Shown here one piece after another: positions 37,559-47,907 of a DNA stretch of 64,000 bases. The position numbers and the translations under genes were made by a program. The stretch's first letter is position 1, and every line of letters starts with the position of its first letter. This DNA comes from Phragmites australis (taxonomy: Eukaryota; Streptophyta; Magnoliopsida; Poales; Poaceae), in the NCBI RefSeq assembly GCF_958298935.1, contig NC_084936.1, forward strand, positions 1,557,501 through 1,621,500, given 5' to 3'. The notes beneath the pieces were generated by a model that made no database searches, was not told where the DNA came from, and was given only the letters and a program-made list of their open reading frames with translations.

Positions 37559-38917
37559 CACTACTACAAAATAGGTAAATAGTGCCAGTTCCAAAACCTT
37601 ATCAGGGACAATTTGGAACCGGCACTCCGTATGTGGCACTGATGAGGACTAACTAGCAGTGCCGGTTTTGGATCCAGCACTGATAAGGCTTTCCAGAAAA
37701 TAAAAAAGAAAAAAGCAGGCAAACGAGCCATCTCGATGCATCGAGCCGAGCCCGCTGCCGGCCCCAGCTCATCGTCGCCGTTGGGCCACCGCCGCCGCTG
37801 ATCCAGTCACCGCCCTCCCCGACATGTATCTGGCCGCTGCGCTCGCCGCCATGGCCGCGCGCACTCCGTCGTTGCCTCCATGCCCGCTCGTCCTTAGCCG
37901 TCTCCCCGTCGTGCTCCTCCACGCTCACCTCCCCATCATGGTCCTCCATGCCATCGCCCTCCTCGCCGTGCTTCTCCATGCCGAGCTCCATCCCAGCGAC
38001 CTCCACATCCGCGTCGCTAAGCCCAAGTAGACGGATCCCTGAGCCCAAGTTGCCGTGCCGTGCCTCAAGAGATCCACGTCGCATCTCCCACCATCGAGCT
38101 GGTGCTGCAATCCATAGATACATGCACACAATTACCAAACCAACAAATTGATAACTTGGCAACCTCGCACCATGTTCCACGGCCAAAATACCTCAAGAAA
38201 TGACGCATAATCCTACCACGGCTGGAATGCAGGATCAATCCACCATGAAACCAGCAAGAAGCCTCCAAGATCTGCCGAATCCTCACCCTGGTTCCTCGCC
38301 CAGGGAGGATGGATGGCTCACGAGCACCGCGACGGCCTTGAGGCGGCGGAGGCGAGCTCTATGGGTCATGAGTGTCGGCACTCCCAGAATCGGCTTGCGC
38401 ACGCTTGCGAGCTGCTGGTTTCCCGTCGGATCTAGGATGAGGGAGAGAGAGGAGAAGGAGGCAGAGGGCGGCGGCGGCGGCCAGAACTCGATCCCGAATG
38501 TGGAGAGAGAGAGAGTGGATGGGAAGAGATAAGGTGGAGAGAGAGAGAGAGAGAGAGAGTGGATGGGAAGAGATAAGGTGGAGAGAGAGAGAGTGGAGCG
38601 GCTTCGTGACTCTCGGAAAATATCGCGTGCGATCCGAGCCAGAGCAGACGTGAGTGGAGCCTAAATCAGATTGAAGGAAAATTCTGGGTCCGTTCATATC
38701 ACTGCCGGTTAGTCCTCCAACCGGCACTGATGGGTCAGTATCAGTATCAGTTCGTGTTACAAACCTGCACTGATACCAACTACCAGTGCCAGTTTTTAGC
38801 GGCTCTAGCATGATTTGAGTGTGAGATGTTAAGAACCGATAGTGAGATGATTTCATTATCAGTTCTTCTACAACCGGCAATGATGAACCGCTACTTATGA
38901 CTAGTTCTGTAGTAGTG
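37559..38917. mobile_element. Non-autonomous CACTA transposon nested in the LTR element
   Basis: The left end reads CACTACTACAAAATAGG (37559) and the right end CTGTAGTAGTG (38917), its inverted partner. The flanking 3 bp are CGA and CAA. Subterminal repeats of the words CAGTGCCGGTT / ACCGGCACTGAT occur in both orientations at 37580-37690 and 38700-38890, the CACTA hallmark. The 177-codon minus-strand frame inside (38186-37653) has no transposase motif. Confidence 0.88.
38530..38600 (+). repeat. GA-rich microsatellite and duplicated GGATGGGAAGAGATAAGG
   Basis: GAGAGAGA runs near 38503-38512, 38539-38559 and 38582-38593 alternate with two copies of GGATGGGAAGAGATAAGGTG. This is local slippage inside the CACTA element. 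Confidence 0.85.
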
Positions 38918-39779
38918 CAAGGATTGCCGGACACTCGTAAAATTCTGGCAAGGGTACATCGAGAGGCGGGCGACGCGCCCTGCAGGTAAAGGAACCGACG
39001 GGCGACCCGGGGATCGTAGGCCTATAGCAGGCCATCAGGCCCCTCCGCTAGCTCTACTGACTCAAACTCCGCCACCAACGGTGCAGCACCCTAGTGGTGA
39101 AGAATCCCCGATGGCCCCTTGAAACAACATCGGTGAAACTACACACATGAGGGCAGCCGTGTTGGGGCAACCAGGCTTGAGCCCTTGCGACCTCTTCCTC
39201 TAACAAACATTGTGGGGGGGGGGGAGGGGAATCCTCCCCCTTACTGATGCTCTAAATAGTTGCAACGAGCATCGCCAAACATCAAACCTGATGTGGGAAG
39301 CCTGCCCAGGTCTCCGGTCGCTCCGAAGGCCCAGGCGGGGCCCCCTTCGGCGGAGGCCTATTGGGCCCCAGTGGACAGGCTTCCTTCAGTGCAGGCGGGG
39401 GCCCCTTAGGTGGAGGCCTGTTGGGCCCCGGTGGACATGCTTCGGTCTCCCCGGAGCTTCAGGCAACCTTCCCCTTCAATAGACAACGCACACGGGAGGC
39501 GCCTACCCCTCCACTGCCTCGACAGCTACATAGGCTTCTGAGCCTCCGGCCTTGCTGTAATGACCCAATTTAGGCCAAGGTATGCCCCACTGTAGACCTC
39601 TCCATTTCATCCTTGCCGTTTACTTTTGACCTTTACATAGCTTTAAAAGCCTTAGTTTGACGTATGATGAGAATAGCCGTTCGAGCTAGTGACATTCCCT
39701 ATTGCAATTAGCTGTTCGCCCATAACAGTACATACAAAACTTAAGTTATATCTTTGCTCAAATAGTACCACATAGTGCA

Positions 39780-40975
39780 AAACAATCAAAACCTTCCACT
39801 CCTTGGAGGTACACAAAACCCTCCACTTCTCGGAGACATGAAAACCCTCCACACCTCAAAGCAATAGCCTCGGTCGCATTGAGATATCAAAACCCTTTGC
39901 TCCTCGAAGGTACGCAAAACCCTTCGCTCCTCAGAGGTATGAAAACCATCTGCACCTTGACCTCGAAGGCATAGCCTTGATCAAATCGAGGTATCAAAAT
40001 CCTCTGCTCCTCAGAGGTATGAAAACCCTTCGCACCTCAAAGGCATAGCCTAGATCGCGTTGAGGTCGAAACCCTCCGGTACCTCGAGGGCGTAGGCCGA
40101 GTACCGTCGAGTTATAAAAACCCTTCGCACCTCGAAGTTATAGCCTCGGTCTCGTCGAGGTCAAAACCCTCTGGTACCTCGAAGGTGTAGATCGAGTATC
40201 TTCGAGGTATAAAACCCTCCGCACCTCGAAGGTATAGCCTCAATCACGTTGAGATTGAAATCCTGTGCACCTTGAAAGCATTGCCTCAGTGGCGTCGAGA
40301 TGATGAAAACTCTCCGCACCTTGAAGGTATAGCCTCGATCACGTCGAGGTTGAAACCCTTTGGTACCTCGAAGGCTTAGGCTGAGTACCGTCGAGGTATA
40401 AAAACCCTCTGGACCTCGAAGGCATAGCCTCGGTCGCGACGAGGTTGAAACCCTCCGCACCTTGAAGGCATAGACTCGGTCGCGTCAAGGTCGAAACTCT
40501 CCCATACCTCGAAGGCGTAGGCCGAGTACCGTCGAGGTATAAAAACCCTCCGCACCTCGAAGGCATTGCCTCAATGGTGTCGAGATGATGAAAACCCTCT
40601 GCACCTCGAAGGCCTTACCTCGGCGGCGTCGAGATGATGAAAACCCTCCGCACCTCGAAGGCATAGCCTCGGTTGCGTCAAGGTCAAAACCCTCTGGTAC
40701 CTCAAAGGCATAGGCCGAGTACCGTCAAGGTATAAAAACCCTCAGCATCTCAAAGGCATAGCCTCGGCCACATCAAGGTTGAAACCCTCCGCACCTCGAA
40801 GGTATAGCCTCAATCGTGTCGAGATCGAAACCCTTCGGTACCTTGAAGGTATAGGCCGAGTACCATCGAGGTATAAAAACCCTTCGCACCTCAAAGGCAT
40901 AGCCTCGGTCGCATCGAGGTCCAAACCCTCCGCACCTTGAAGGCATTGCCCCAGTGGCATCGAGGTCCAAATCAG
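39780..40975. repeat. Tandem array of ~45-60 bp units (ACCTCGAAGGCATAGCCTCG type)
   Basis: About twenty or more units of the form AAAACCCTCCGCACCTCGAAG + GCATAGCCTCGGTCGCGTCGAGG. Two variants alternate: one with GCATAGCCTCGGTCGCGTCGAGGT and one with GCGTAGGCCGAGTACCGTCGAGGTATA, giving an approximate 110-bp higher-order period. CCTCGA and TCGAGG words make each unit partly self-complementary. A diverged extension appears at 41755-41850. Confidence 0.9.
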
Positions 40976-41389
40976 CTTATTCATTATTCGTAAAATTACT
41001 TCATTTCATACATACATACATACATATACGCATACATATGTATATACATACATGTGGTATAACTATCTTAGAAGCTTCCCTGCCATGATGACAACGTTGA
41101 TAAAACGTGCTCTCCGCCTGCTCGTGACAAAAAGACGCGAGGGGGTTGGCAGATACTTCGCGTGGTGCACACCGCATAGTGTGCATAAGATGCAAGACAC
41201 GCCCTCCGCTCGCTCATGGCCGAAAAGTGCGAGGGGGGCTGGGGAGTCTCTAAGTTAAAAGGCTTGGCCGATCCTGCACAGGAGGTAGAAAATCTCTAAC
41301 TCTATCAAAATGCATTATTTTCAAACAATTACAGGAACAAGGCAGGGGCCGAGGTCCCAAGAAGTTTGAGTGTGAGTCAGAATATGTTG

Positions 41390-41740
41390 GCTTCGGCCAT
41401 CGCTGCAGGGCTCCAGACGGCCCTGCCTCCGTCGAGCCTCACCGTAGCTAACCACTGAGGGGATCGCAGACTGTCTCTCTCGGCCTCACCGTCGACTCCA
41501 TCTCTGACTATAGCCATGGGGCCCCGAACAACTGCCTCCGTCGATCTTCGCCATGGCTAGTGTTGAGGGGGTCACCGACTTCCTCCCTCGGCCTCACCAT
41601 CGACTTCACCTCCGGCCACCACCGCACCACTCCGAACGGCCCCGCCTCCGATGAGCCTCGCCGTCCCTTTGCTCCACTGTCGTCTACGCCTCCGCCATAA
41701 GCATCAGGGCCTGCAACCTCCATCATAGGCGTAAAAGTCT
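41390..41740. repeat. Diverged tandem repeats related to the 187-bp array
   Basis: CCTCCGTCGAGCCTCACCGT, GAGGGGGTCACCGACTTCCT and similar phrases recur two to three times at a spacing of about 120-135 bp. They share words with the 187-bp units at 43236-44358 (GGGGGTCGCAGACTTCCTCC, GACTCCATCTCCGA). Confidence 0.65.
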
Positions 41741-42278
41741 AAAAACTCCACCATATGCGTCGAGGCTTGAATCCTTCACCATGTGCATCGAGGTTCATAT
41801 CCTCTGCACTTCGAAGGCCTCTGCCTCGGTCGCGTCGAGGTCCAAACCTATGTGAGTTTTCGTCATCCTAGTCGCACCTAAGACACTAAGAGCGCACCTA
41901 TAATCGCACCATCCGGCCGTAAAGAACCGCAAGGTGCTAGGGGCCGGGAAAAGGAAAGCTTCTGGAGCCTAGGTGCGAGCGAAAACACGTCTGGCCCCAT
42001 CATGCCACTTCTTTTCCTAAATCCAAGGATTGGGAAAGATGTTCTTCCCGGTTAAACCCGGTCTGCTCGAAGGATCGCTAGACACTTCGATTAAGAAAAA
42101 AAGCACTACAAATAAATCAGGTAATAGCAAACAGATCTAAGGATGATAGTAAATTAATAATTTCACATCCAAAAGGTGCGCACATGCCTCTCTGAGTTCC
42201 AGGTACTCCGGATTACTCGAGAAAAATGAAAAAAAGGAAAAAACACAAAAAAAGGAGAGGGAAAGAAATCACAAGGTC

Positions 42279-42773
42279 CTAAAAGCGATGCACATGCTTC
42301 ATGCGTGGCCTACCGTTGCGGAAACTGATGCAATAGCTGGCCCCAAAGCTGTTGGAGGACGAAGAGGAGCGGGAGGGCTCCTCCCCGGTCTCCTCTCCCT
42401 CCTCCTTGGTCTTCTCCGCCTTGGCCGCCTCCTTCTCCTTCCCTTCTGCCTTTTCCTCCTCATGAATCTCCTTCTCCAAGAGATCCCAGTCGATCTCCTC
42501 CTCATCATCGGAGATATCGACGATCTCGGCAGGAAAAACCGTGCGAGCTTGGGATCGAGATGGGGCAGTGGGCCGTCGCCCCATCAGCAAGGGCAGGATC
42601 ATGTAGCCTAACGTTGGCTCCAAATCGGGATAAGAGCCCTTTGGGTTGCCCGCCCCCGATGGAGTCATGGCTGGCGGAACCTGCACCAGCATCAGGGGTG
42701 GCCCAATCCCTGTCGAATCACTCGAGATCATCGACATCTCCGATGATGAAGAGGAAGGAAACACTGTGAGCAA
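42279..42773 (-). CDS. 164-aa opposite-strand ORF in the non-autonomous LTR element, function unknown
   Basis: The frame runs from ATG 42773 to the stop at 42279, 164 codons, without a break and opposite to the element. The N-terminus is Ser/Pro-rich (FPSSSSSEMSMISSDSTGIG). The middle has VDISDDEEEIDWDLLEKEIH, an acidic helix, followed by a Lys/Glu-rich segment (about residues 107-135) likely to be helical, a Ser run, and a basic C-terminus (RNGRPRMKHVHRF). No signal peptide or membrane segment is seen. A TATA box lies about 66 bp upstream of the ATG on the same strand. I do not recognise a catalytic domain. Acidic 'ISDDE' proteins of this look occur as extra ORFs in grass LTR elements; that comparison is from memory. 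An intact frame inside an otherwise non-coding, rearranged element is odd. Confidence 0.55.
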   Translation of the reverse strand: MLTVFPSSSSSEMSMISSDSTGIGPPLMLVQVPPAMTPSGAGNPKGSYPDLEPTLGYMILPLLMGRRPTAPSRSQARTVFPAEIVDISDDEEEIDWDLLEKEIHEEEKAEGKEKEAAKAEKTKEEGEETGEEPSRSSSSSNSFGASYCISFRNGRPRMKHVHRF

Positions 42774-42838
42774 CCAAGGAGGATCGCCTCCTTGCTGTAC
42801 AAAGACAACAATAGATGGCTAGCTAAGTGAACCCCCGC

Positions 42839-42845
42839 TTATATA
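42839..42845 (-). promoter_or_regulatory. TATA box for the 164-aa opposite-strand ORF
   Basis: The minus strand reads GCTATATAAGCGGGGG, with TATATAA about 66 bp before the ATG at 42773. Confidence 0.6.
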
Positions 42846-42849
42846 GCAT

Positions 42850-43235
42850 GGCTGGCCATTAACGTGTGCCTCAGGAGGGAAGCGGAAACGCCATGGGTGT
42901 CATTCCATGGCTTTCCCAGTTACTGCTCTAGGGGCCCGTACCGCGCCCCAGTCCAAACTGCACATGTGGCGATGCCCCATGTTAATGCTCTGGTTTTTTG
43001 CACACATGTCTCATCGTGTTTATTGCTCGAATCTCTTTCGGCGCATGCAAGGGCTGTTGGCACAATACCCCAAAGAAACTGGCGCGTTACCCCATCAAAC
43101 ACGCTGCCATTGCCTCGCGTCATCATTTACTCGAGCCAGAAAAATAGGAGAATATCTCGCCTTCACACGTAATCTCCACTATGACAATTCAAATGGCGAA
43201 AAGACTCACCGTCAGAGAGCATGCTAGGACTACCT
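42850..43235. other. Inner part of the non-autonomous element, no gene seen
   Basis: Mixed composition upstream of the opposite-strand ORF; probably holds its distal promoter. Plus-strand frames here (42864-43172, 42907-43227) overlap each other and show no domain. Confidence 0.4.
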
Positions 43236-44358
43236 AGAGGCTTCAGAGCCCATTGTCTCTGTCAAACCTCACAGGTCTTCGACTCTAACGTCGACTATGC
43301 CTTGGCCTCGGCATAAGCTTTGAAGCTCGTCATCTCTGTCGACCCTTGCCGTGTCCATCACTGAGAGGGTCACAGATTTCCTCCCTCAGCGCCGCCATCG
43401 ACTCCATCTCCGATCACCTTGTTAGGCTTCAGAGCACGTCGTCTCCGTCAAACCTCATTGGTCTTCAGCTCCGACGTCGACTACGCCTCTGACCTCGGTG
43501 TAGACTTCGAGGCTCTTTGTCTCCGTCGACCCTCGCCGCACCCAATGCTGAGGGCATCACAGACTTCCTCCCTTAGCGTCACCGTTGACTCCATCTCCGA
43601 TTACCTTGCTAGGCTTTGGAGGCTATCGTCTCCGTCAAACCTCGCTGGTCTTCGGCTTTGACATCGACTGCGCCTCCAGCCTCAGCGTAGGCTTCGAAGC
43701 TCATCGTCTCCGTGGATCCTCGCTGTGGCCAGCGTTGAGGGGGTCGCAGACTTCCTCCCTTAACACCGCCGTGGACTCCGTCTCCAATCACCTTGCTAGG
43801 CTTTGAAGCCTGTCGTCTCCGTCAAACCTCACCGATCTTCGGCTCTGACGTCGATTACGCCTTCGACCTCAGCGTAGGCTTTGAAGCTCACTGTCTCCGC
43901 CCTCGACATGACCAACATTGAGGGGGGTCGCAGACTTCCTCCCTCAGCGCCATCGTCGACTATGTCTCCGATCACCTTGCTAGGCTTCGAAGCCCGTCGT
44001 CTCCATCAAACCTCTCCAGTCTTCGACTCCGACATTGACTATGCCTTTGACCTCAGCATAGGCTTCGAAGCTCATCGTCTCCGTCAACCCTTGCCACGGA
44101 CAACGCTAAGGGGGTCGCGTACTTCCTCCCTCACCGACACCGTCGACTCTGTCTCCGACCACCTTGCTAGGCTTCGGAGCCCATCATCTCCATCAAACCT
44201 CGCCGGTCTTTGGCTCCGACATTGACTGGGCCTCCGGCCTCGCCGTACGCTTTGATGCTCATCGTCTCCATCGACCCTCGTTGCGGTCAGTGTTGAGGGG
44301 GTCGCAGACTTCCTCCCTCAGCGCCACAATCGACTCCGTCTCCGATCACCTTGTTAGG

Positions 44359-47328
44359 TGGGAGGAACCGTCCAAAAAATATTCTAATTAATCACCAGGA
44401 GGATCATTATTCATAATCACAACCTTGATGATTAACCAGAATATCATCCCGGTAGTCCTAGCACGTGTTTTGTGCCCAAGATCGGAACACATGCCTTCCC
44501 AACATGTACATCACAACAAAGCTTAAGAAAGAGCGGGTAATTAACATTATATTACAAGTTCTTAAGCATGCAACAAGTTATCACAATTTACAGCAAAAGA
44601 GAGCTAGGAGGAGACTAAAACCTGCTCAACTCCTAACCAATAAAAGAACTAAGCAGCGGAAGACTAAAAGCTATACAACAAAAGGATATGGAGCCACATG
44701 CCCTTAGGCTCCATACTAGAACACTGAGTTCGGAGTAGAGTGTGCTACTCCTGCTTGCCACCCTGATCGGCAGGCACAAAGTAGCCAAACACCGCCCCCT
44801 CCTCGCCAACCTGTGAACCTGCATCAACTTAAGGGCAGCACCCTGAGTACGAAGGTACTCGCAAGTCTTACACAATATGGGTATATAATATCCCGACTCT
44901 AAGGATTATGCATTGAGCTGTTAGAAAGAGTAGGCAACAAGGTTAAGTAAAACATATACGGTAAGCAACCTAGATATATGTGTGAGCAACTAACTTAACC
45001 AATATATATGAAATTACCCTGCAACTACCAACTGATCATATGAAACTGAAACCACATTAGTATCAATGTATAACAAGTACCATCTCGACCACCTCCCATA
45101 TATCTGAACCACAAACCACATATCCAAACCATACAACCGAACCAACCACGAGAACTCTACGACCGGGTGCATGCTCATGACCGAGAGCTTGGCAGTTTGA
45201 ACTGTTTATACACCCTGCAGGGGATACTCCTGGACCCACACGACTCGGGGACCATACGGCTTGTGCCACCCGCTAAAGTGCACACAAGGGGGTACCCGTG
45301 TCAACCTTTCCCAACCAGCCCCAACCCGCTAAAGTGCAACGCTCGGCGTGGCGGTACCAGAACTACTCCCGGAGCAAACTAATACCGCTTACAAGCCCGC
45401 CCGCTCACACTGTCGTTGTTCAGGCCCCACAAAACCACAGCTGCGAAGGTATTCGGCTCGCCTTACCATTAGATCGGTATGTGGTGAGTAAGGTAAGTGC
45501 TAAAGCCAACTACCCCGACGATCGGCCTTAAACGACGCAAGCGGCCTACGGTGTCCGGGTTCCCTTCCCGAACTACCCCCGGATTTTCCTTGAGAGCAGA
45601 TGACACCCCTAGCACCAACCATATCTCGTCTCATACTCACCACTCGACCAACCAACATCATCGACCCAACATTGTAATCATTGTGAAGGTAATTAACCTA
45701 CAGCTCGCGAACGATGGGACGTTCCACCGCTCGACTTCTACCGAGGACCTATGCATTGTTAAGCATCTCGCATAACTTTTAAGTTAGACCTTAGCATGAT
45801 TAAACCCAGACTACAAGGATATGGATCAACAATACATTAAGGTAGAGACAATGCAATTCAACATATGATCTACCCATCAAAACCCAACATTGACTTCCTA
45901 TATATGCAAACCTATACATAAGCATAATTTATCAATATTTGGACTCCATTCAATACAACAGACAGGGTTCAATATGATAGATGCTTACCTTGATGCACTG
46001 GTTCACAAAGGTGCGGCGCCTCGGGATCGACCTCGCTCACCGGGATTGTTGGTTCGGTGATCTCTAAAAAGAATAACGTGTGCAATGCAATGAGTATGAA
46101 TGAAAATATTTTTTCTAGATAGAACAAGTCATAAGGAAACTAGCAAAATTGGATTCATCAATTTTGGACTTATGATAAATTAACGGTAAATTAATGTAGC
46201 TTTAACCTAATTAATTAATCTCATAAATTTAATTCATTATTTCATAGCTGGGGATATTTTTAATAGGTAGGGTAGGTTATTATTAAACCAAAAAAATTTA
46301 TTTCATAATTTTTGGAGCTACAGAGAATTTATTATGAATTTTACAAGTTTCAACAAGCAGTAACTGTGCTGTCTGGGTATACAGCGGTCAGACCGCAGGT
46401 ATACTGCCGGTCAGACTGCCAAGAGTCACGGTCAGACCACCGGAAACGTGGTCAAACCGCCCCCATGCAGAGGGTTTTGGCCCCTAGCGGTCTGACCGAC
46501 CTTGGGGTGGCGGTCAGACCGCTGGGAGTTACCGGGGGCACTTTGGGAGCTCATCGGCGACGATTTCGGCAACATTTGGAGTGGAGACTTAGACCTAGAG
46601 CATCACATTGACTTTCTCTACCGCGTAGGACAACATGTATACATCGAAATCGACCAAAACTCGGCTATTGCTTCTAATTCATCAAGAACTCATGAACCCT
46701 AGCTCAAAATTCAAAATCCAACCACCTAAAAGGTGGATTCTTGCCATGGGAGTTTAGGGGACTCACCCAAAGGCCTTTACCGAGGTTGTGGACCACCGAT
46801 TGAAGGAGGAAACGGAGGGAAAAGCTCGAGAGGCGAAGAAATCCGGTGTTCTTCACATTTCAACACTAAACACCAAAAGACACCAAATTCAGCTCAAATC
46901 CTCCGGAAAAACGAAAATGAATTGGGGGGATGGATATCTCATGAGCTTGTGATCACAATGATACCACATACTCACCTCAAATCCCTCTCTTGAGCTCGGA
47001 TTTTGGAAGAAAAGATAGAGGGAGTGAGAGGGGAGGGGAGCACGGTGGGGTGGCGTGGGGGAGAGTGAGGAGGAGAGAGAGTGAGCTGCCACTTTAGAGG
47101 GAGAGAGAATGGGGTGGTTGGCCCACTCTGGTGGGGTCCACATGTTAGAGAAAGAGTCCGTTTTAACTGCGAATTCAATTTTTTTCTATCCCGAATTTCT
47201 TTCTCTCATCCAATTGTTTTCAAACGAAGTGCTCTAGTACGCCAAAATAATTTACCTGGAAATTAATTATGATACTAATGATGCATGATTAAACTTAATC
47301 ATGCGATTATGGAATTTGGGACGTGACA
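44359..47328 (-). mobile_element. Solo LTR (2970 bp) inserted in the 187-bp array
   Basis: On the minus strand it starts TGTCACGTCCCAAATTCC at 47328 and ends GGACGGTTCCTCCCA at 44359, with proper TG...CA ends. The flanks are TTAGG (44354-44358) and CTAGG (47329-47333), a 5-bp target duplication with one mismatch, and it exactly interrupts the CTAGGCTT site of the tandem unit. No coding region or second LTR is present, so unequal recombination removed the rest of the element. A TATA box (TGTATAAACA, minus strand) is near 45205. A shorter relative is at 34077-34970. Confidence 0.88.
46384..46533. repeat. Clustered GCGGTCAGACCGC-type palindromes in the solo LTR
   Basis: GCGGTCAGACCGC at 46384-46396 and again near 46510, with variants CCGGTCAGACTGCC, ACGGTCAGACCACCG, GTGGTCAAACCGC and AGCGGTCTGACCGA in between. 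There are about six copies in 150 bp, several of them perfect or near-perfect palindromes, in the upstream (U3) half of the LTR. Confidence 0.8.
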
Positions 47329-47636
47329 CTAGGCTTAGGAGCCCATCGTCTCCGTGAAACCTCGCTGGTCTTCGGCTCCGACGTCGACTACGCCTCCGGC
47401 CTCGGCGTAGGCTTCGAAGCTCGACATCTCCATCGACCCTCGCCGTGGCCAGTGCTGAGGGGGTCGCAGACTTCCTCTCTTGGCACCACCATCAACTTCA
47501 TCTCCGATCACCTTGCTAGGCTTCGGAGCCCATCGTCTCTGTCAAACCTCGCCGGTCTTCGGCTCCGATGTCGACTACGCCTCCGGTCTCGGCGTAGGCT
47601 TCAAAACTTGTCGTCTTCGTCGACCCTCGTTGCATT

Positions 47637-47902
47637 GGGTTATAGTATTTTTACCTAGGCCTGAGCTATGTTACCCAGCCGATCCTAGGTTCCTATTGCA
47701 TAGTGAAAACATGTATTATTATTCTAGTAGGAGCATGATTGTATACTAATAACACTATAAATACAAACCTATAGCCATCAGGCTAGAGGACATATTTTTA
47801 CCATCATCGCATTGAGTATTCCTTTTCTCTCTACTTCTTCTTCAAGCTTGAGACACTCTGGTGAGTGAGCTCTCACTGCACTTAACATTTTTTTCACCAA
47901 CA
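47637..47902 (+). mobile_element. 3' LTR of the non-autonomous element, internally truncated
   Basis: Only the last ~265 bp matches the 5' LTR (from GGGTTATAGTATTTTTACCTA on). The first ~540 bp is missing and tandem-array DNA joins it directly near 47637. The end CACCAACA and the following CCATT give the outer boundary. Confidence 0.8.
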
Positions 47903-47907
47903 CCATT

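Larger units (their letters stand above)
43236..47636. repeat. 187-bp tandem array, about eight copies, interrupted by a solo LTR
   Basis: The marker CTAGGCTT (or TTAGGCTT) occurs at about 43237, 43422, 43609, 43796, 43980 and 44167, then 44354 and, after the 44359-47328 insertion, 47329 and 47516. Spacings are 184-187 bp. Each unit includes CATCGTCTCCGTCAAACCTC, GACGTCGACTACGCCTC, GGGGGTCGCAGACTTCCTCC and CTCCGATCACCTTG. Array DNA proper is 43236-44358 and 47329-47636. Confidence 0.92.
36074..47902 (+). mobile_element. Non-autonomous LTR retrotransposon with nested insertions and tandem arrays
   Basis: The left LTR starts TGTTGGGAAAAATGCCCC at 36074 and the right LTR ends CACCAACA at 47902. 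Both are flanked by the 5-bp direct repeat CCATT (36069-36073 and 47903-47907), a clean target-site duplication. It is 11.83 kb, or about 7.5 kb after removing the CACTA element (37559-38917) and the solo LTR (44359-47328). No gag or pol domain was found; the inside is tandem repeats plus a short opposite-strand ORF. It must therefore have been mobilised by enzymes made elsewhere. Confidence 0.85.

Noticed and set aside
37653..38186. Minus-strand 177-codon frame in the CACTA element
   Set aside because: No transposase or host-gene motif; it spans a subterminal repeat region and simple sequence.
39780..40975. CRISPR-like look of evenly spaced repeats
   Set aside because: Eukaryotic DNA; units vary and there are no unique spacers or cas genes. 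It is an ordinary tandem array.
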